From the NCBI RefSeq assembly GCF_003369915.1, contig NC_046676.1:6820001-6884000 (forward strand): DNA of 64,000 nt, in the 5' to 3' direction. This document shows, piece after piece, positions 40,774 to 49,797 of the stretch. Positions within the stretch are counted from its first letter, which is position 1, and every line of letters starts with the position of its first letter. The DNA is from Drosophila miranda. Its lineage: Eukaryota; Arthropoda; Insecta; Diptera; Drosophilidae. The position numbers and the translations under genes were made by a program. The notes beneath the pieces are model-generated. The model saw nothing but the letters and a program-made list of their open reading frames with translations, did not search any database and was not told where the DNA came from.

Positions 40774-42426
40774 TCAGTGGATGTTCCTGGCAGTCCGATT
40801 GTCTTGCTCTCTCTTCAGAGCTGCTTGCATTCGGAGGCATGCAACAATAGCAATCAGCTATGGTTAATTGTTGTTGCTGTTTCTGCTGCTTAATTAAGAC
40901 GCTGTCGACAGTTTGCTGGACTGCTCTCTTTCACTCTTCGCCCATCCATCTCTCATTCTCCCTCTCCCTCGGTTTCATTTCATTGGCATCTCTGCCTGCT
41001 CGGCCATACCATATTTTTATTTGCACCTCCGACTCTGGCAGCTCCCCTTCAGCACCGCAATCAGCTTATGTACTCATCAGCCACCAGAAGATGGACACGT
41101 CAACGTTAATCTCGCAACGAATTTAATAATCCTATGCTTTTTAATCCAAAAAATCGCTTATACATGTTAGCCTCAGGTCAATCAAATAATGGGTTGAATC
41201 CCTTATTGTTGTAATCCATATACATATTAAATTCCATAAGTTTCGGTTCCATACAAATTACTTTTGTAAAAAGTAACATCCATGTTTCCATGGATGCACG
41301 AGCCCATGTCTACCGTCTCTTTGTTCTGTTTTCTGTCTTCTGAATTGCCTTGCATGCCGGTGCCACTTCCACTGGTGCTGCCATTGTCTACTGCTTGATG
41401 TCCTTTCTGCGAGCCCTCTTTCGAGACTCTGTTCCGTTAGTGTCGCCGCCTGCATTGCTCGAATGAAAATTTCGATGCCCTGTTGCCATGTGGCTTGTTT
41501 TCGCTCCGTGTTTACGGTTCGAAGAACTAAATGCCAACAGTTTTCATAAATCTGCCACTGGACGACATCGTCAGCTCTCACTCTGGCCCTGGCCTGGGGC
41601 CCCTGCTCCATCACATGCGCCTGGCTTCCCACGAAGTTATCTTAAGTGCTCCGAGTGCAAGCTGTCAGTCGTTCTGTTCTCTCTTGGCCGGGATTGTTTG
41701 CTTGTTGCCTGTTTGCTGACTCTCCGCTCTTACTCAACTGTTTCTGACATGCTCTCAAAGATAAACAATTTCCCCAAATGGTTATTTGAATTAAATTGTC
41801 ACTTTTCTCCGGCGGAATGTATCCGTCTCTCTTGGACCCAATACTGTACAATAACAATGACAGTCAATATGTATACACAAAGATGAATTTTATATGCTGG
41901 GCTACAGGAGCTCAATAGGTCAAATACGTAGTTTTAAAACACACCGCATCCAAATCAGAACTGTTTGACGCACAGTTTTCGAAAACGAAGCTCGTTTTTG
42001 TTTTCAGCTCGTAGGAATTTGATGGTAATTACTTTCCATTAGCCGACCATTGTGATGCTAAGCAAAACTTTCAACTTTCGCTGCTTTTTGCACAACATCA
42101 CAACAAAAACGGACTGATTGGCCAAGGCTCTGCTTCATAGGTGTCAACACATCATATTTTATGGCACGGCATTAACATGGCCGTTGCCTGGGCCCAAGAC
42201 AGTCAGTGTTGGCTTGTGTTGCTTCCAAAAGTGCCGTTCCTCGGAATCGAATCGAATTGGGGAAACCAGTTCTCAGAGACAGGGGGCTGTCCGTAATATC
42301 GACTATCTCCAATACTGCCAGACCATGTTCACCGTACCTGGGCGCACTGTGTTTTCACATTCCTAGAACATTGTTGATCATGAATCGTCAATGCAAATTA
42401 GTTGGGGACTGACCCAAATGGAATGG

Positions 42427-42464
42427 CCATAAAATTGGTTGAGAGGTCTGAAATCGGTTTAGTC
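42427..42464 (+). promoter_or_regulatory. putative weak TATA and initiator of the 42.5-kb gene
   Basis: CATAAAATT near 42428-42436 lies about 30 bp before GTTTAGTCG (around 42457-42465). The spacing matches the other promoters in the window, but the TATA match is weak. Confidence 0.45.
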
Positions 42465-42502
42465 GTGGATAGAGCCAACGCCTAAAATATGTATTTGCAA
42501 GC

Positions 42503-43929
42503 ATGAGACTGTCACTGCTGCTGCTGCTAATCCAGTTACTGGCCCTCAGGGTCAGAGGTAAGCCTTCCTTCTCTTACGTTCCCATTGAGTCGCAGGGAAA
42601 GACTTTCAATCCCATTCCTTTCCAGGAACTCCTGCCAAACACTGGCGACGGGCCCCAGCCCATGGGGTTTTTAATGTGGATCTCTATGCGTACAACAAGC
42701 CCAGGATGAACCTGGCAGGCCATCAGTCTCGATCGGGTCCGGCTCCGCCCATGGGTCAACTGCTGGAGCAACTGTCCCAGCACAGTCGTCGATCCGCCGT
42801 CCAGAAGTCCCACTATAGAAATCTCGATGATGCTGCAGAGGTTTATTCGCAGTCCAGGCCGAATGGAATGGAGGAGCAGCACAAACAAGCGAACAAAACA
42901 ATAGAATCCCAGATCGTAAACATGCAATTAACGCCGCTGCAAATGAATTCAAGTCTCAGCAAAGCGCACGCACATGAAAATTTATATTCGAGCGAGTTCC
43001 ATGTGCAGAATATAGGGGCCAAGAAAATTGTGCAATTGAATACCCTGTCGTCCAGCCATGAACGTAAACCAGTCCGAGAACAAGTTATGGGCCTGGAGCA
43101 GGAGGTGCACCCATTGAAAGTGGAACTGGCACTGCCACAGCTGCCCATAGAGGGAGACGAGGAAGGGGAACAGGTGAATCAACGCAATGGGCAAGTAGAG
43201 TCCAACAGAACCAAAGAAGAACAAACTGCCTCCAGCTCGACGACAACGGAAGCCTCGGAAGATTTGACAGCTCCTGCAAGGGAATCCCTGGCCAGTGTGA
43301 AAAAAACACTAGCCGAGCCGGCGAGCCAGACAATTATCGATATGGTATCGACAGGAATGCAGGAGATTGTCAGCCAGCTGACAGCGGAGAATGCCGATGA
43401 CAAGGACACAATGGGTCATCTGGTCTCCGAGCTGGTCCATCATTCCGGGAGGAACGAGACCCCTGCTAAGCGCACTCAACTGAAGCCCAAGCGAAAGCAA
43501 ACAAAAAAAGGAACAGTAACAAGAACAAAAACAAAAACACCTAATGAAATTGATACAAAGATGACGGCAAGCCCAGCAGTCACTCTTGTTCCAGCTTCAA
43601 CTTTTCACCCTGCTCCAGCTCCGACACATCCAAGTACAAGCTCATCGATTGAAAAGCAGCAGCCAGTAAAGGAATTGGAAACACAATCACTGGAAATCAG
43701 CACGCGTCGTCCTGTAAGAACCAAGGGCAAAGGCAAAGGCAAGGGTAAGCGTCGTCCGGGCTCCCAGCGACGTCCCTCGACCACTGGCATGCAGGAGGAA
43801 ATTGAAGCTACGACAAATTGGTGGCAGATACTCCCATATGCGGAAATTAGAACATTTTTGAATACGATTTATGATACAATCACCGACAACGACAACGATG
43901 CCGATGAACGAGCCACGGGCGCTGCTTAA
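42503..43929 (+). CDS. secreted charged low-complexity protein, unknown family
   Basis: Exons are 42503-42557 and 42626-43929; the 68-bp intron splits a glycine codon right after the signal peptide (LSLLLLLIQLLALRVRG). The product has 452 residues. After cleavage it begins TPAKHWRRAP and then an N-terminal segment with MGQLLEQLSQHSRRS. The middle is Glu/Gln/Thr/Ser-rich, with a helical-looking stretch (IIDMVSTGMQEIVSQL). A Lys/Thr-rich, Pro/Ala/Thr-rich and basic KGKGKGKRRPGSQRR run follows, and the end is NWWQILPYAEIRTFLNTIYD. I do not recognise the family. The conserved-looking tryptophan-containing C-terminus would be the place to look for homologues. AATAAA lies at 44101-44106. Reading on in frame past the exon 1 donor would give a wrong, short product. 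Confidence 0.82.
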
Positions 43930-45077
43930 TACCTAGGGGTGGGTATCAGGGGAGCTAGTGTTTATAGAGGGTCCTGCAGGAGGTCGAATCGAATTTCCGC
44001 CGGGGCCCGCAGACACTTTGGTTTAACTTTGTTCACTGATCAACTTACGAGTATGTCTGAAATGGGATTTGATTAGAGTTTTATGGGGGCAACAATTTGC
44101 AATAAAACCGAATATGAAGATTGATGAAACTTTTATTGAACACTGTATTTTCCTATAGTCACGAAAACTCTTGTGTATTCGTGCATACTAAGAGACACGA
44201 GCAGAGAGGATCAAGTGAGATGATGAGAGCTGTCCTCGCACGCGGTCCTTGGTGTTGCTGAGGCTATGAATTATAGTGTTAAAGCATTATTCTAACATCA
44301 ACAAAATCATAAAGCTTGGAAGTCTTAGAAGATCCGAGTAAGACAGAATTGAAGCCGAGAGAGAGGTAGTCGATTTTAGTCGAAGGAAAACTGAGAAGCA
44401 GCTGAGCATCGCTCTTCCAAACAACACAAGGTTCTTCTTATTTGCGTGGTTCTATGGATGAAACTACAAATGAAAACCTAAAGAATAATAATAGAAACCC
44501 GATACAAAAATATTTATCTAGTATCCTTCTTAGTGTTATTATTAATCATAATAATCATAATGATAGAACTCTTCGCACCGAGAACCATCATATAAATTGA
44601 ATTGGGGATTAGATGTGACAACAAAGATGACGACTTAATTAGCAGCTCGCTGTTTAAAAAGCCATCTATTAATATTTTAATAAGTTAATAGATTATGCCG
44701 TCACGGTTACGGCTTACTTTACGCCGAATAAAATTCTAACAGACAGCTTAATGGGCATCAGACGACCCAGACGCAGACGCTGACCCCGCGCAGGTTAATG
44801 TTGAAAGTCGTCGAACGGCTTCCAGATCGGGCTAAACGGGTCACGCTGTGCTGGGCTAGCCGTCAGGTAAAGCGTAAATTGAACCGACATTAATGAGCTG
44901 GGATTTTTATTTATGGCTGCGGCGGAATGGATATCATTGACAAACAGCTCTCAGTAATTCTCTGTATACAGATTGATTGGCCTTAATGAGAGATGATTAT
45001 TTGAAATGATTAAAAAATTTTTCATTGTTGTTTGGCTATTTATTGCCAATTCTAAATTTATTCTGCTTTTATGAACT
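43930..45077. other. convergent 3' flanks, no gene seen
   Basis: This 1.1-kb spacer lies between a plus-strand gene ending at 43929 and a minus-strand gene ending at 45081. Polyadenylation signals are at 44101-44106 (plus) and about 45058-45063 and 45078-45083 (minus). A TACGAGTA octamer lies at 44046-44053. Nothing else is recognised. Confidence 0.6.
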
Positions 45078-45080
45078 TAT

Positions 45081-45539
45081 TTATTGAAAGAAAAGCCAAA
45101 CAAATTGCTTTTTACTTAAGATGCCGAAAGTTGATCGTCGCCTGAGCTTCCTTTTCCCGCGCTTCTCCCGCCACGGCTTTGGTTCAATTTGGGCCACCAG
45201 CCTCAGTGGCGCCAGGGAAAAGACCTGTTCTGTGGGTGTGGAAGCAGCAACAACCTCCTTGGGCGATAGGGTGCTGGTGCTGACGGTTGACTCCGCGAAG
45301 GATAACGGAACATTAAAGTGATGGCCCAAGTACAAATGTAGTTGCCAGTCGCACAGTTCCGGAATCAGGCTGCACCTAAGGCTGGCGTTGCCGGCTATAA
45401 GCTGCACTTGTGTCAGATTCAGCGTCGGTATCTGCTGCAGTGCCTCTTCCTGGAGTGCAGGCGTGGCAGAGCTGGACCGTGCCACAAGGCAAAATAATGG
45501 CAGCAACGGCCACAGGGAAGCGATTTTGACGAAGCACAT
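45081..45539 (-). CDS. small secreted protein with basic C-terminus, unknown family
   Basis: A single open exon of 152 residues. It begins with a signal-like stretch (MCFVKIASLWPLLPLFCLVARSSS) and a segment rich in Leu/Gln (IPTLNLTQVQLIAGNAS, with NLT and NAS sequons). A short cysteine pair in SLRCSLIPELCDW recalls the C-x-x-[FY]-P-x-L-P-x-C motif of the genes to the right but is shortened. A Ser/Thr-rich part follows, then a strongly basic patch (KRGKRKLRRRS) that could be a proprotein-convertase site. The TAA stop overlaps an AATAAA. I see no clear TATA; a TTTCAGTTG initiator-like site lies around 45625-45635. It may be a diverged member of the neighbouring mucin-like family, or unrelated. 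Confidence 0.7.
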   Translation of the reverse strand: MCFVKIASLWPLLPLFCLVARSSSATPALQEEALQQIPTLNLTQVQLIAGNASLRCSLIPELCDWQLHLYLGHHFNVPLSFAESTVSTSTLSPKEVVAASTPTEQVFSLAPLRLVAQIEPKPWREKRGKRKLRRRSTFGILSKKQFVWLFFQ

Positions 45540-45843
45540 TTCAGTTTTCAGCTTTACCTACCAGAAGCTCATGGAGCTCGTCTGCGACTGGGACCAGAAG
45601 CGAGAGTCGTGGCGATGGAGTGGGGCAACTGAAACCAGTTTGGATGAATAGATCACAATTTGTGCTGGCATCTCCGACACGCCAAAATAATTCCGAATGA
45701 CATTCCGATGTCCCGCAATTTGTGGGGTATATTGGACCCAAACAACATCACAAAATCAAAATATTTTCGGAGTCCAAGCTCAAAATATTTATTCGGCTAT
45801 TCGGTCATGATAACGGATCGGTATTTTGTATACTCAGCTGTTC

Positions 45844-46233
45844 CTAGGGAAACCTTTGCCACGAAGGTCTTCGAGTGGGCCCCGACATAGCTCCGATGGT
45901 TTTACTTTTAGCCAAGGCAAGCGGATACTCTGACTCAGGCGGGTAGATGAGCAGCAGGGGTTTGCCATTTCTATCGGTGAGACGAACGAACTGCGCCTCC
46001 TCTGGCTTCATACAGAGCCGGCGATAATGAAAGCAAAGCGACGACACGGAATGGGCCTCTGAGGTGATCGTTAGCTGCTGCTGCTCAGACCCGAATTCAG
46101 TGTTCTCACTCAGAACCGTTGGAATCCTATTCTCATAGTCGCCCAGATCCACAGATTTGACTTCTTGGCAAAGCGGAAGGTGGGGATATAATTCGCACAG
46201 AGAAGGCTCTTCTGGGCTTAATGTTGTTATCAT
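45844..46233 (-). pseudogene. N-terminally truncated copy of the mucin-like family
   Basis: An open frame of 129 residues that contains only the C-terminal half of the family: CELYPHLPLC, then SLCFHYRRLCMKPEEAQFV, RLTDRNGKPLLLIY and an end RRPSWQRF. It aligns well with the last part of the gene immediately upstream (46368-47495). There is no signal peptide, and an in-frame TAA stands ten codons before the first ATG. The 130 bp upstream to the neighbouring gene hold no ATG and no good first exon. It sits just beyond a likely AATAAA of the upstream gene and has its own AATAAA at about 45793-45788. It could be a partial duplicate, a decayed gene, or an intracellular product from a cryptic promoter. 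Confidence 0.65.
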
Positions 46234-46367
46234 ATCAGGTTCAGTTGGATTTACTTGGATTTATTTATGACACCCTAAATCTGTGATAGTTTAAATTTAA
46301 TTTCCAAAATATTCGATAGATTATAAGATAGATCAATCGATTTTAGCTGCTTTAATAAATAGTTGAT

Positions 46368-47495
46368 TTATAATCTCTGATTCCCAGTCTTCTTAACTAA
46401 ACGGTAAACATATTTCATTTCCTGCGGCCTCTGCCAATCTGATCGTTGGGTGGGGCGCAAACTATGGCGTTGTATTCCGATGGCCCGTTTTGAGCCTGCC
46501 TTGGGCGGTGAAGGCAATTTTTCCCGACCAGGAAATATAAGGAGCATCGGTTTCCCATGGCCATCGGTTAGACGGACATACTGCGCCTCCTCCGGCTGGG
46601 CACAGAGGCGAGGATAGTTGTGACACAGTGAGGACATGGACTGGGGTGGGGATTGCACTGTTAACTTCTGTTCAGGTTGGAGATCGACATCGGTTGCGGC
46701 CTGCCCATCCAGACTTAAGACTGTCGGGGTCCTGAGTGTAGAGCTTTGGGAGATCGAATATGTACTGCAGGCTGGCAGATGGGGGAAAAGTGCGCAAATT
46801 GGATAAGCAGTCGGTGATCCTAACGATATACTTGGTTCTCCATGTCGACTGGATAATGCAACTCCCGTAGTCGAGGTTCCTGTTACTGAGGATCCTGTTG
46901 TGGTGGATCCTGTTATTACTGAGCTCGAAGTAGTGGAGTTTGTTGCAGGAGAAATTGTTGTGCTGGTGGATGCCTCAGTCGTTGTTGAAACTGAACTCGG
47001 GGGGGCTGCAGTTGTTGATGAGCTCGAGGGGGCTGCAGTCGTTGATGTTGTAATGGTTGTAGATATCCTGGTCGTTCTTCTTGGTCTTCTTGTTGTTGTG
47101 GTTTTTCTAGTAGGCCTTCGAGTTGGTTTGGGCCTTGGCCGATTCGGTCGAAGGGGTCTCTGTGGCCTCAGTGGTCGCAAAGGCCGCTGAGGCAGTGGAC
47201 GAGGAAGAGGCGGCAGCGGATCTACTGGTACCAGATCACTTGCTGAATATAATCCGTACTCCTTTTTCTTTTTATGGTATTTCACAAGTAACGCATTGTA
47301 ATAATCATCCCAAGGAGCAGAAGCTTCTTGAGTCTCCCGCGGCATTTGCGTGGTACTTGGTGGATTTAAAGCGCTTGAAAGTCTCGAGTACAGGTCAGAC
47401 ACATCCCAGAGAGGAATATTCATCCTGAGAGTGCTCTCAGAACTTTCGCTCCATACTGGAGAACTGACAGCCAAAATCATAAGAAAAGCTCGCAT
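46368..47495 (-). CDS. mucin-like secreted protein, family member C
   Basis: A single exon of 375 residues with a signal peptide (MRAFLMILAVSSPVWS), then MNIPLWDVSDLYSRLSSAL. A DDYYNALLVKYHKKKKEYGLYS block matches the YYxxYW...YGPYG block of its neighbours. The middle has a Pro/Arg-rich run (RPLRPLRPQRPLRPNRPRP) and a Thr/Ser-rich mucin segment. The C-terminus carries CALFPHLPAC, SLCHNYPRLCAQPEEAQYV, and RLTDGHGKPMLLIF. The four cysteines of these two motifs are shared with the other members and probably form disulfides. Promoter: TATAAAAG and TTTCAGTTCG. The function is unknown; O-glycosylated matrix, glue or reproductive mucins have similar composition. Confidence 0.85.
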   Translation of the reverse strand: MRAFLMILAVSSPVWSESSESTLRMNIPLWDVSDLYSRLSSALNPPSTTQMPRETQEASAPWDDYYNALLVKYHKKKKEYGLYSASDLVPVDPLPPLPRPLPQRPLRPLRPQRPLRPNRPRPKPTRRPTRKTTTTRRPRRTTRISTTITTSTTAAPSSSSTTAAPPSSVSTTTEASTSTTISPATNSTTSSSVITGSTTTGSSVTGTSTTGVALSSRHGEPSISLGSPTAYPICALFPHLPACSTYSISQSSTLRTPTVLSLDGQAATDVDLQPEQKLTVQSPPQSMSSLCHNYPRLCAQPEEAQYVRLTDGHGKPMLLIFPGREKLPSPPKAGSKRAIGIQRHSLRPTQRSDWQRPQEMKYVYRLVKKTGNQRL

Positions 47496-47510
47496 TTCGA
47501 TGCCTAGATC

Positions 47511-47550
47511 CGAACTGAAACCAGAGCCAACTGGAAGAAATGCTTTTATA
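47511..47550 (-). promoter_or_regulatory. TATA box and initiator of member C
   Basis: On the minus strand TATAAAAG (47550-47543) precedes TTTCAGTTCG (47520-47511) by about 30 bp, and the ATG at 47495 follows after a short leader. Confidence 0.8.
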
Positions 47551-47766
47551 GAGGCTTCTACAAACTAATAATAATGCTGATGATGATGCCCCTGGGCCAT
47601 TTACAACACAAGAGCTCTACAGTTAACCCAATTGTTCAACTAACTAGTAGTTTGTATGGCCGAATACAATGCCATTCAGAATTTTATTCAAACTGTTTGA
47701 GATAAGATACGTTACAGCTAATTTGCTTGCATATTTGAGTATTCCAGCGTTATGAGTAATAATTCT

Positions 47767-49467
47767 TCATAGACGAGAAGCTGCTTCTCTGATGTGTCTC
47801 CTTATGGTACGCCACAATGTTGGATGATCCTGGGAAGATGGTCGTCCTTCGATGGTGGATGATATTAGCAAGAGTGGCTTTCCAGTCCCATCCGACAATC
47901 GCACGAACTGCGCCTGTTCTGGCTTCATGCACAGACGGGGATAGTAAAAACACAGCGAAGTCACAGAGTGAGGCTCCGATATGATTGACAACTGCTGATC
48001 CGGCTTCAACTCAGCAATACCCGATCCAATATTACCACCTTCCAAGTGAACAGTTTTTGTTCCTTGGCACACCGGAAGATAAGGAAAGGTTATGCAAATG
48101 GAGGATTCTGTTGTGGATGTTGTTGAACTCCCAAATGTGGTGGAATCTGTTGATGGAATCGCTGTAGATGTCGTTGAATCTGCCGGCGTTGTTGAATCTG
48201 TTTGTGGAATCGCAGTGGATGTTGTTGAACTCCCAAATGTGGTGGAATCTGTTGATGGAATCGCTGTAGATGTCGTTGAATCTGCCGGCGTTGTTGAATC
48301 TGTTTGTGGAATCTCTGTGGATGTTGTTGAACTCCCAAATGTGGTGGAATCTGTTGATGGAATCGCTGTAGATGTCGTTGAATCTGCCGGCGTTGTTGAA
48401 TCTGTTTGTGGAATCGCTGTGGATGTTGTTGAACTCCCAAATGTGGTGGAATCTGTTGATGGAATCGCTGTAGATGTCGTTGAATCTGCCGGCGTTGTTG
48501 AATCTGTTTGTGGAATCGCTGTGGATGTTGTTGAACTGCCCAATGTGGTGGAATCTGTTGATGGAATCGCTGTAGATGTCGTTGAATCTGCCGGCGTTGT
48601 TGAATCTGTTTGTGGAATCGCTGTGGATGTTGTTGAACTCCCAAATGTGGTGGAATCTGTTGATGGAATCGCTGTAGATGTCGTTGAATCTGCCGGCGTT
48701 GTTGAATCTGTTTGTGGAATCGCAGTGGATGTTGTTGAACTCCCAAATGTGGTGGAATCTGTTGATGGAATCGCTGTAGATGTCGTTGAATCTGCCGGCG
48801 TTGTGGAATCTGTTTGTGGTATCGCTGTGGATGTTGTTGAACTCCCAAATGTGGTGGAATCTGTTGATGGAACCGCTGTAGATGTCGTTGAATCTGCCAG
48901 CGTCGTGGAATCTGTTTGTGGAATCGCTGTGGATGTTGTTGAACCTTCAGTTGTGGTCGATATTTGGCACACTGGAAGCTGAGGAAAAACAGAACAAAGC
49001 GACTCCGTTGTGGTTGATTGTGGTGTTGAAGTGGGAGTCGCAGTCGATGCGCTTGAAGTATACGTTGTGCTAGATCCTTGGCACTCTGGAAGATGAGGAA
49101 AAACTGAGCAAAGACTCATATAATTAGTTGTGGTTGATTGTGGTGTTGCAGTGGTTGGAATTGTAGCAGGAGCTTCGGTGGTGGTAGAATAAGCAGGAGA
49201 AAATTGTCCAAAGACTCCGTATGGGCCATACTCCGCTTGATTCTGGTAAAAGCCGTTCCAGTAGTTGTTATAATAGTTGCTCAGATATTCGTTATCTGCG
49301 TTCGCTTGGTCGTTCTCGTTGCTTGACCCAGCGGCAGGGTTGGATCCTGTACCCGTAGGTTGCGAGAACAAATTCCCAAAATTCCACACAGGAATCCGTA
49401 TGCTCAACAACTGGGCCCAGGCCTGGCCAGCGAGTAAGAACAGCAAAACGAAGGTATGAAATATCAT
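47767..49467 (-). CDS. repeat-bearing secreted mucin-like protein, family member D
   Basis: A single exon of 566 residues. I start at the ATG at 49467 because it opens a clean signal peptide (MIFHTFVLLFLLAGQAWA); the in-frame codon 24 bases earlier is GTG. The mature part begins LLSIRIPVWNFGNLFS and has SNYYNNYWNGFYQNQ and EYGPYGVFG. Two cysteine motifs (CSVFPHLPEC and CSVFPQLPVC) precede the mucin core. The core, about residues 176-447, is eight 34-residue repeats, each two 17-residue halves built on STTSTAIPQTDSTT and STTSTAIPSTDSTT. After it come CITFPYLPVC, SLCFYYPRLCMKPEQAQFV and RLSDGTGKPLLLIS. This is a typical O-glycosylated mucin layout, probably extracellular. AATAAA is at about 47688-47683. 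Confidence 0.88.
   Translation of the reverse strand: MIFHTFVLLFLLAGQAWAQLLSIRIPVWNFGNLFSQPTGTGSNPAAGSSNENDQANADNEYLSNYYNNYWNGFYQNQAEYGPYGVFGQFSPAYSTTTEAPATIPTTATPQSTTTNYMSLCSVFPHLPECQGSSTTYTSSASTATPTSTPQSTTTESLCSVFPQLPVCQISTTTEGSTTSTAIPQTDSTTLADSTTSTAVPSTDSTTFGSSTTSTAIPQTDSTTPADSTTSTAIPSTDSTTFGSSTTSTAIPQTDSTTPADSTTSTAIPSTDSTTFGSSTTSTAIPQTDSTTPADSTTSTAIPSTDSTTLGSSTTSTAIPQTDSTTPADSTTSTAIPSTDSTTFGSSTTSTAIPQTDSTTPADSTTSTAIPSTDSTTFGSSTTSTEIPQTDSTTPADSTTSTAIPSTDSTTFGSSTTSTAIPQTDSTTPADSTTSTAIPSTDSTTFGSSTTSTTESSICITFPYLPVCQGTKTVHLEGGNIGSGIAELKPDQQLSIISEPHSVTSLCFYYPRLCMKPEQAQFVRLSDGTGKPLLLISSTIEGRPSSQDHPTLWRTIRRHIREAASRL
48125..48940. repeat. coding minisatellite, 8 x 102 bp
   Basis: Eight adjoining units begin at 48125, 48227, 48329, 48431, 48533, 48635, 48737 and 48839, exactly 102 bp apart, differing at only a few bases. 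Each unit encodes 34 residues of the mucin core on the minus strand. The unit is a multiple of three and free of stops in several frames, so long meaningless frames also run through it on the plus strand and in another minus frame. Near identity points to recent expansion or gene conversion. Confidence 0.95.
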
Positions 49468-49504
49468 TCTAAGACACAGATTATTCACCACTCCGGTTAG
49501 CCAA

Positions 49505-49544
49505 GAACTGAAGAGGCAACGACCAGATACCTAGAGCTTTATAC
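49505..49544 (-). promoter_or_regulatory. TATA box and initiator of member D
   Basis: GTATAAAG (49544-49537) and TTCAGTTC (49512-49505) on the minus strand stand about 30 bp apart. The stretch from TATA to ATG is clearly similar to that of the next gene to the right, including TATCTGG, AGTTCT and AACCGGAG. Confidence 0.85.
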
Positions 49545-49797
49545 AGCCCACTAAAGTCGTTAGAATAATATATCGCTCCATGTGAACAGAAGAGTGGAAG
49601 AGCTCGTATTCTTATTCAATAATCGTAAACATCGAATATTTATGGATTGTAGCGTAGCCTACAGTTTACAAAGGAAAGCAAACCCACGTGCCTTAGAAAG
49701 CCAGAAAGACAGCCAATAAAATTTTTACTGAATACTTTTTTCGTTTATGTTCATTTAGTGAGCCGTTTTAAAAGCACGATAAACATAAGCCGCTCCT

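Larger units (their letters stand above)
30881..42426. other. long intergenic or intronic stretch, right part, no gene supported
   Basis: No coding exon is supported. Opposed open frames around 38.37-38.77 kb and 39.7-40.2 kb lack start context, conserved domains and splice structure. Purine-rich runs occur at 32461-32530, a CT run at 40750-40773, and TACGAGTA/TACTCGTA octamers at 33735, 35976 and 39980. Together with the left part this makes about 19.5 kb without a supported gene, unlike the dense clusters on each side. Confidence 0.5.

Noticed and set aside
48092..48982. Long plus-strand open frame (296 codons) antisense to the mucin gene
   Set aside because: It is produced by the stop-free 102-bp repeat, whose length is a multiple of three. 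It has no signal peptide, no unique sequence and no promoter; the minus frame has both.
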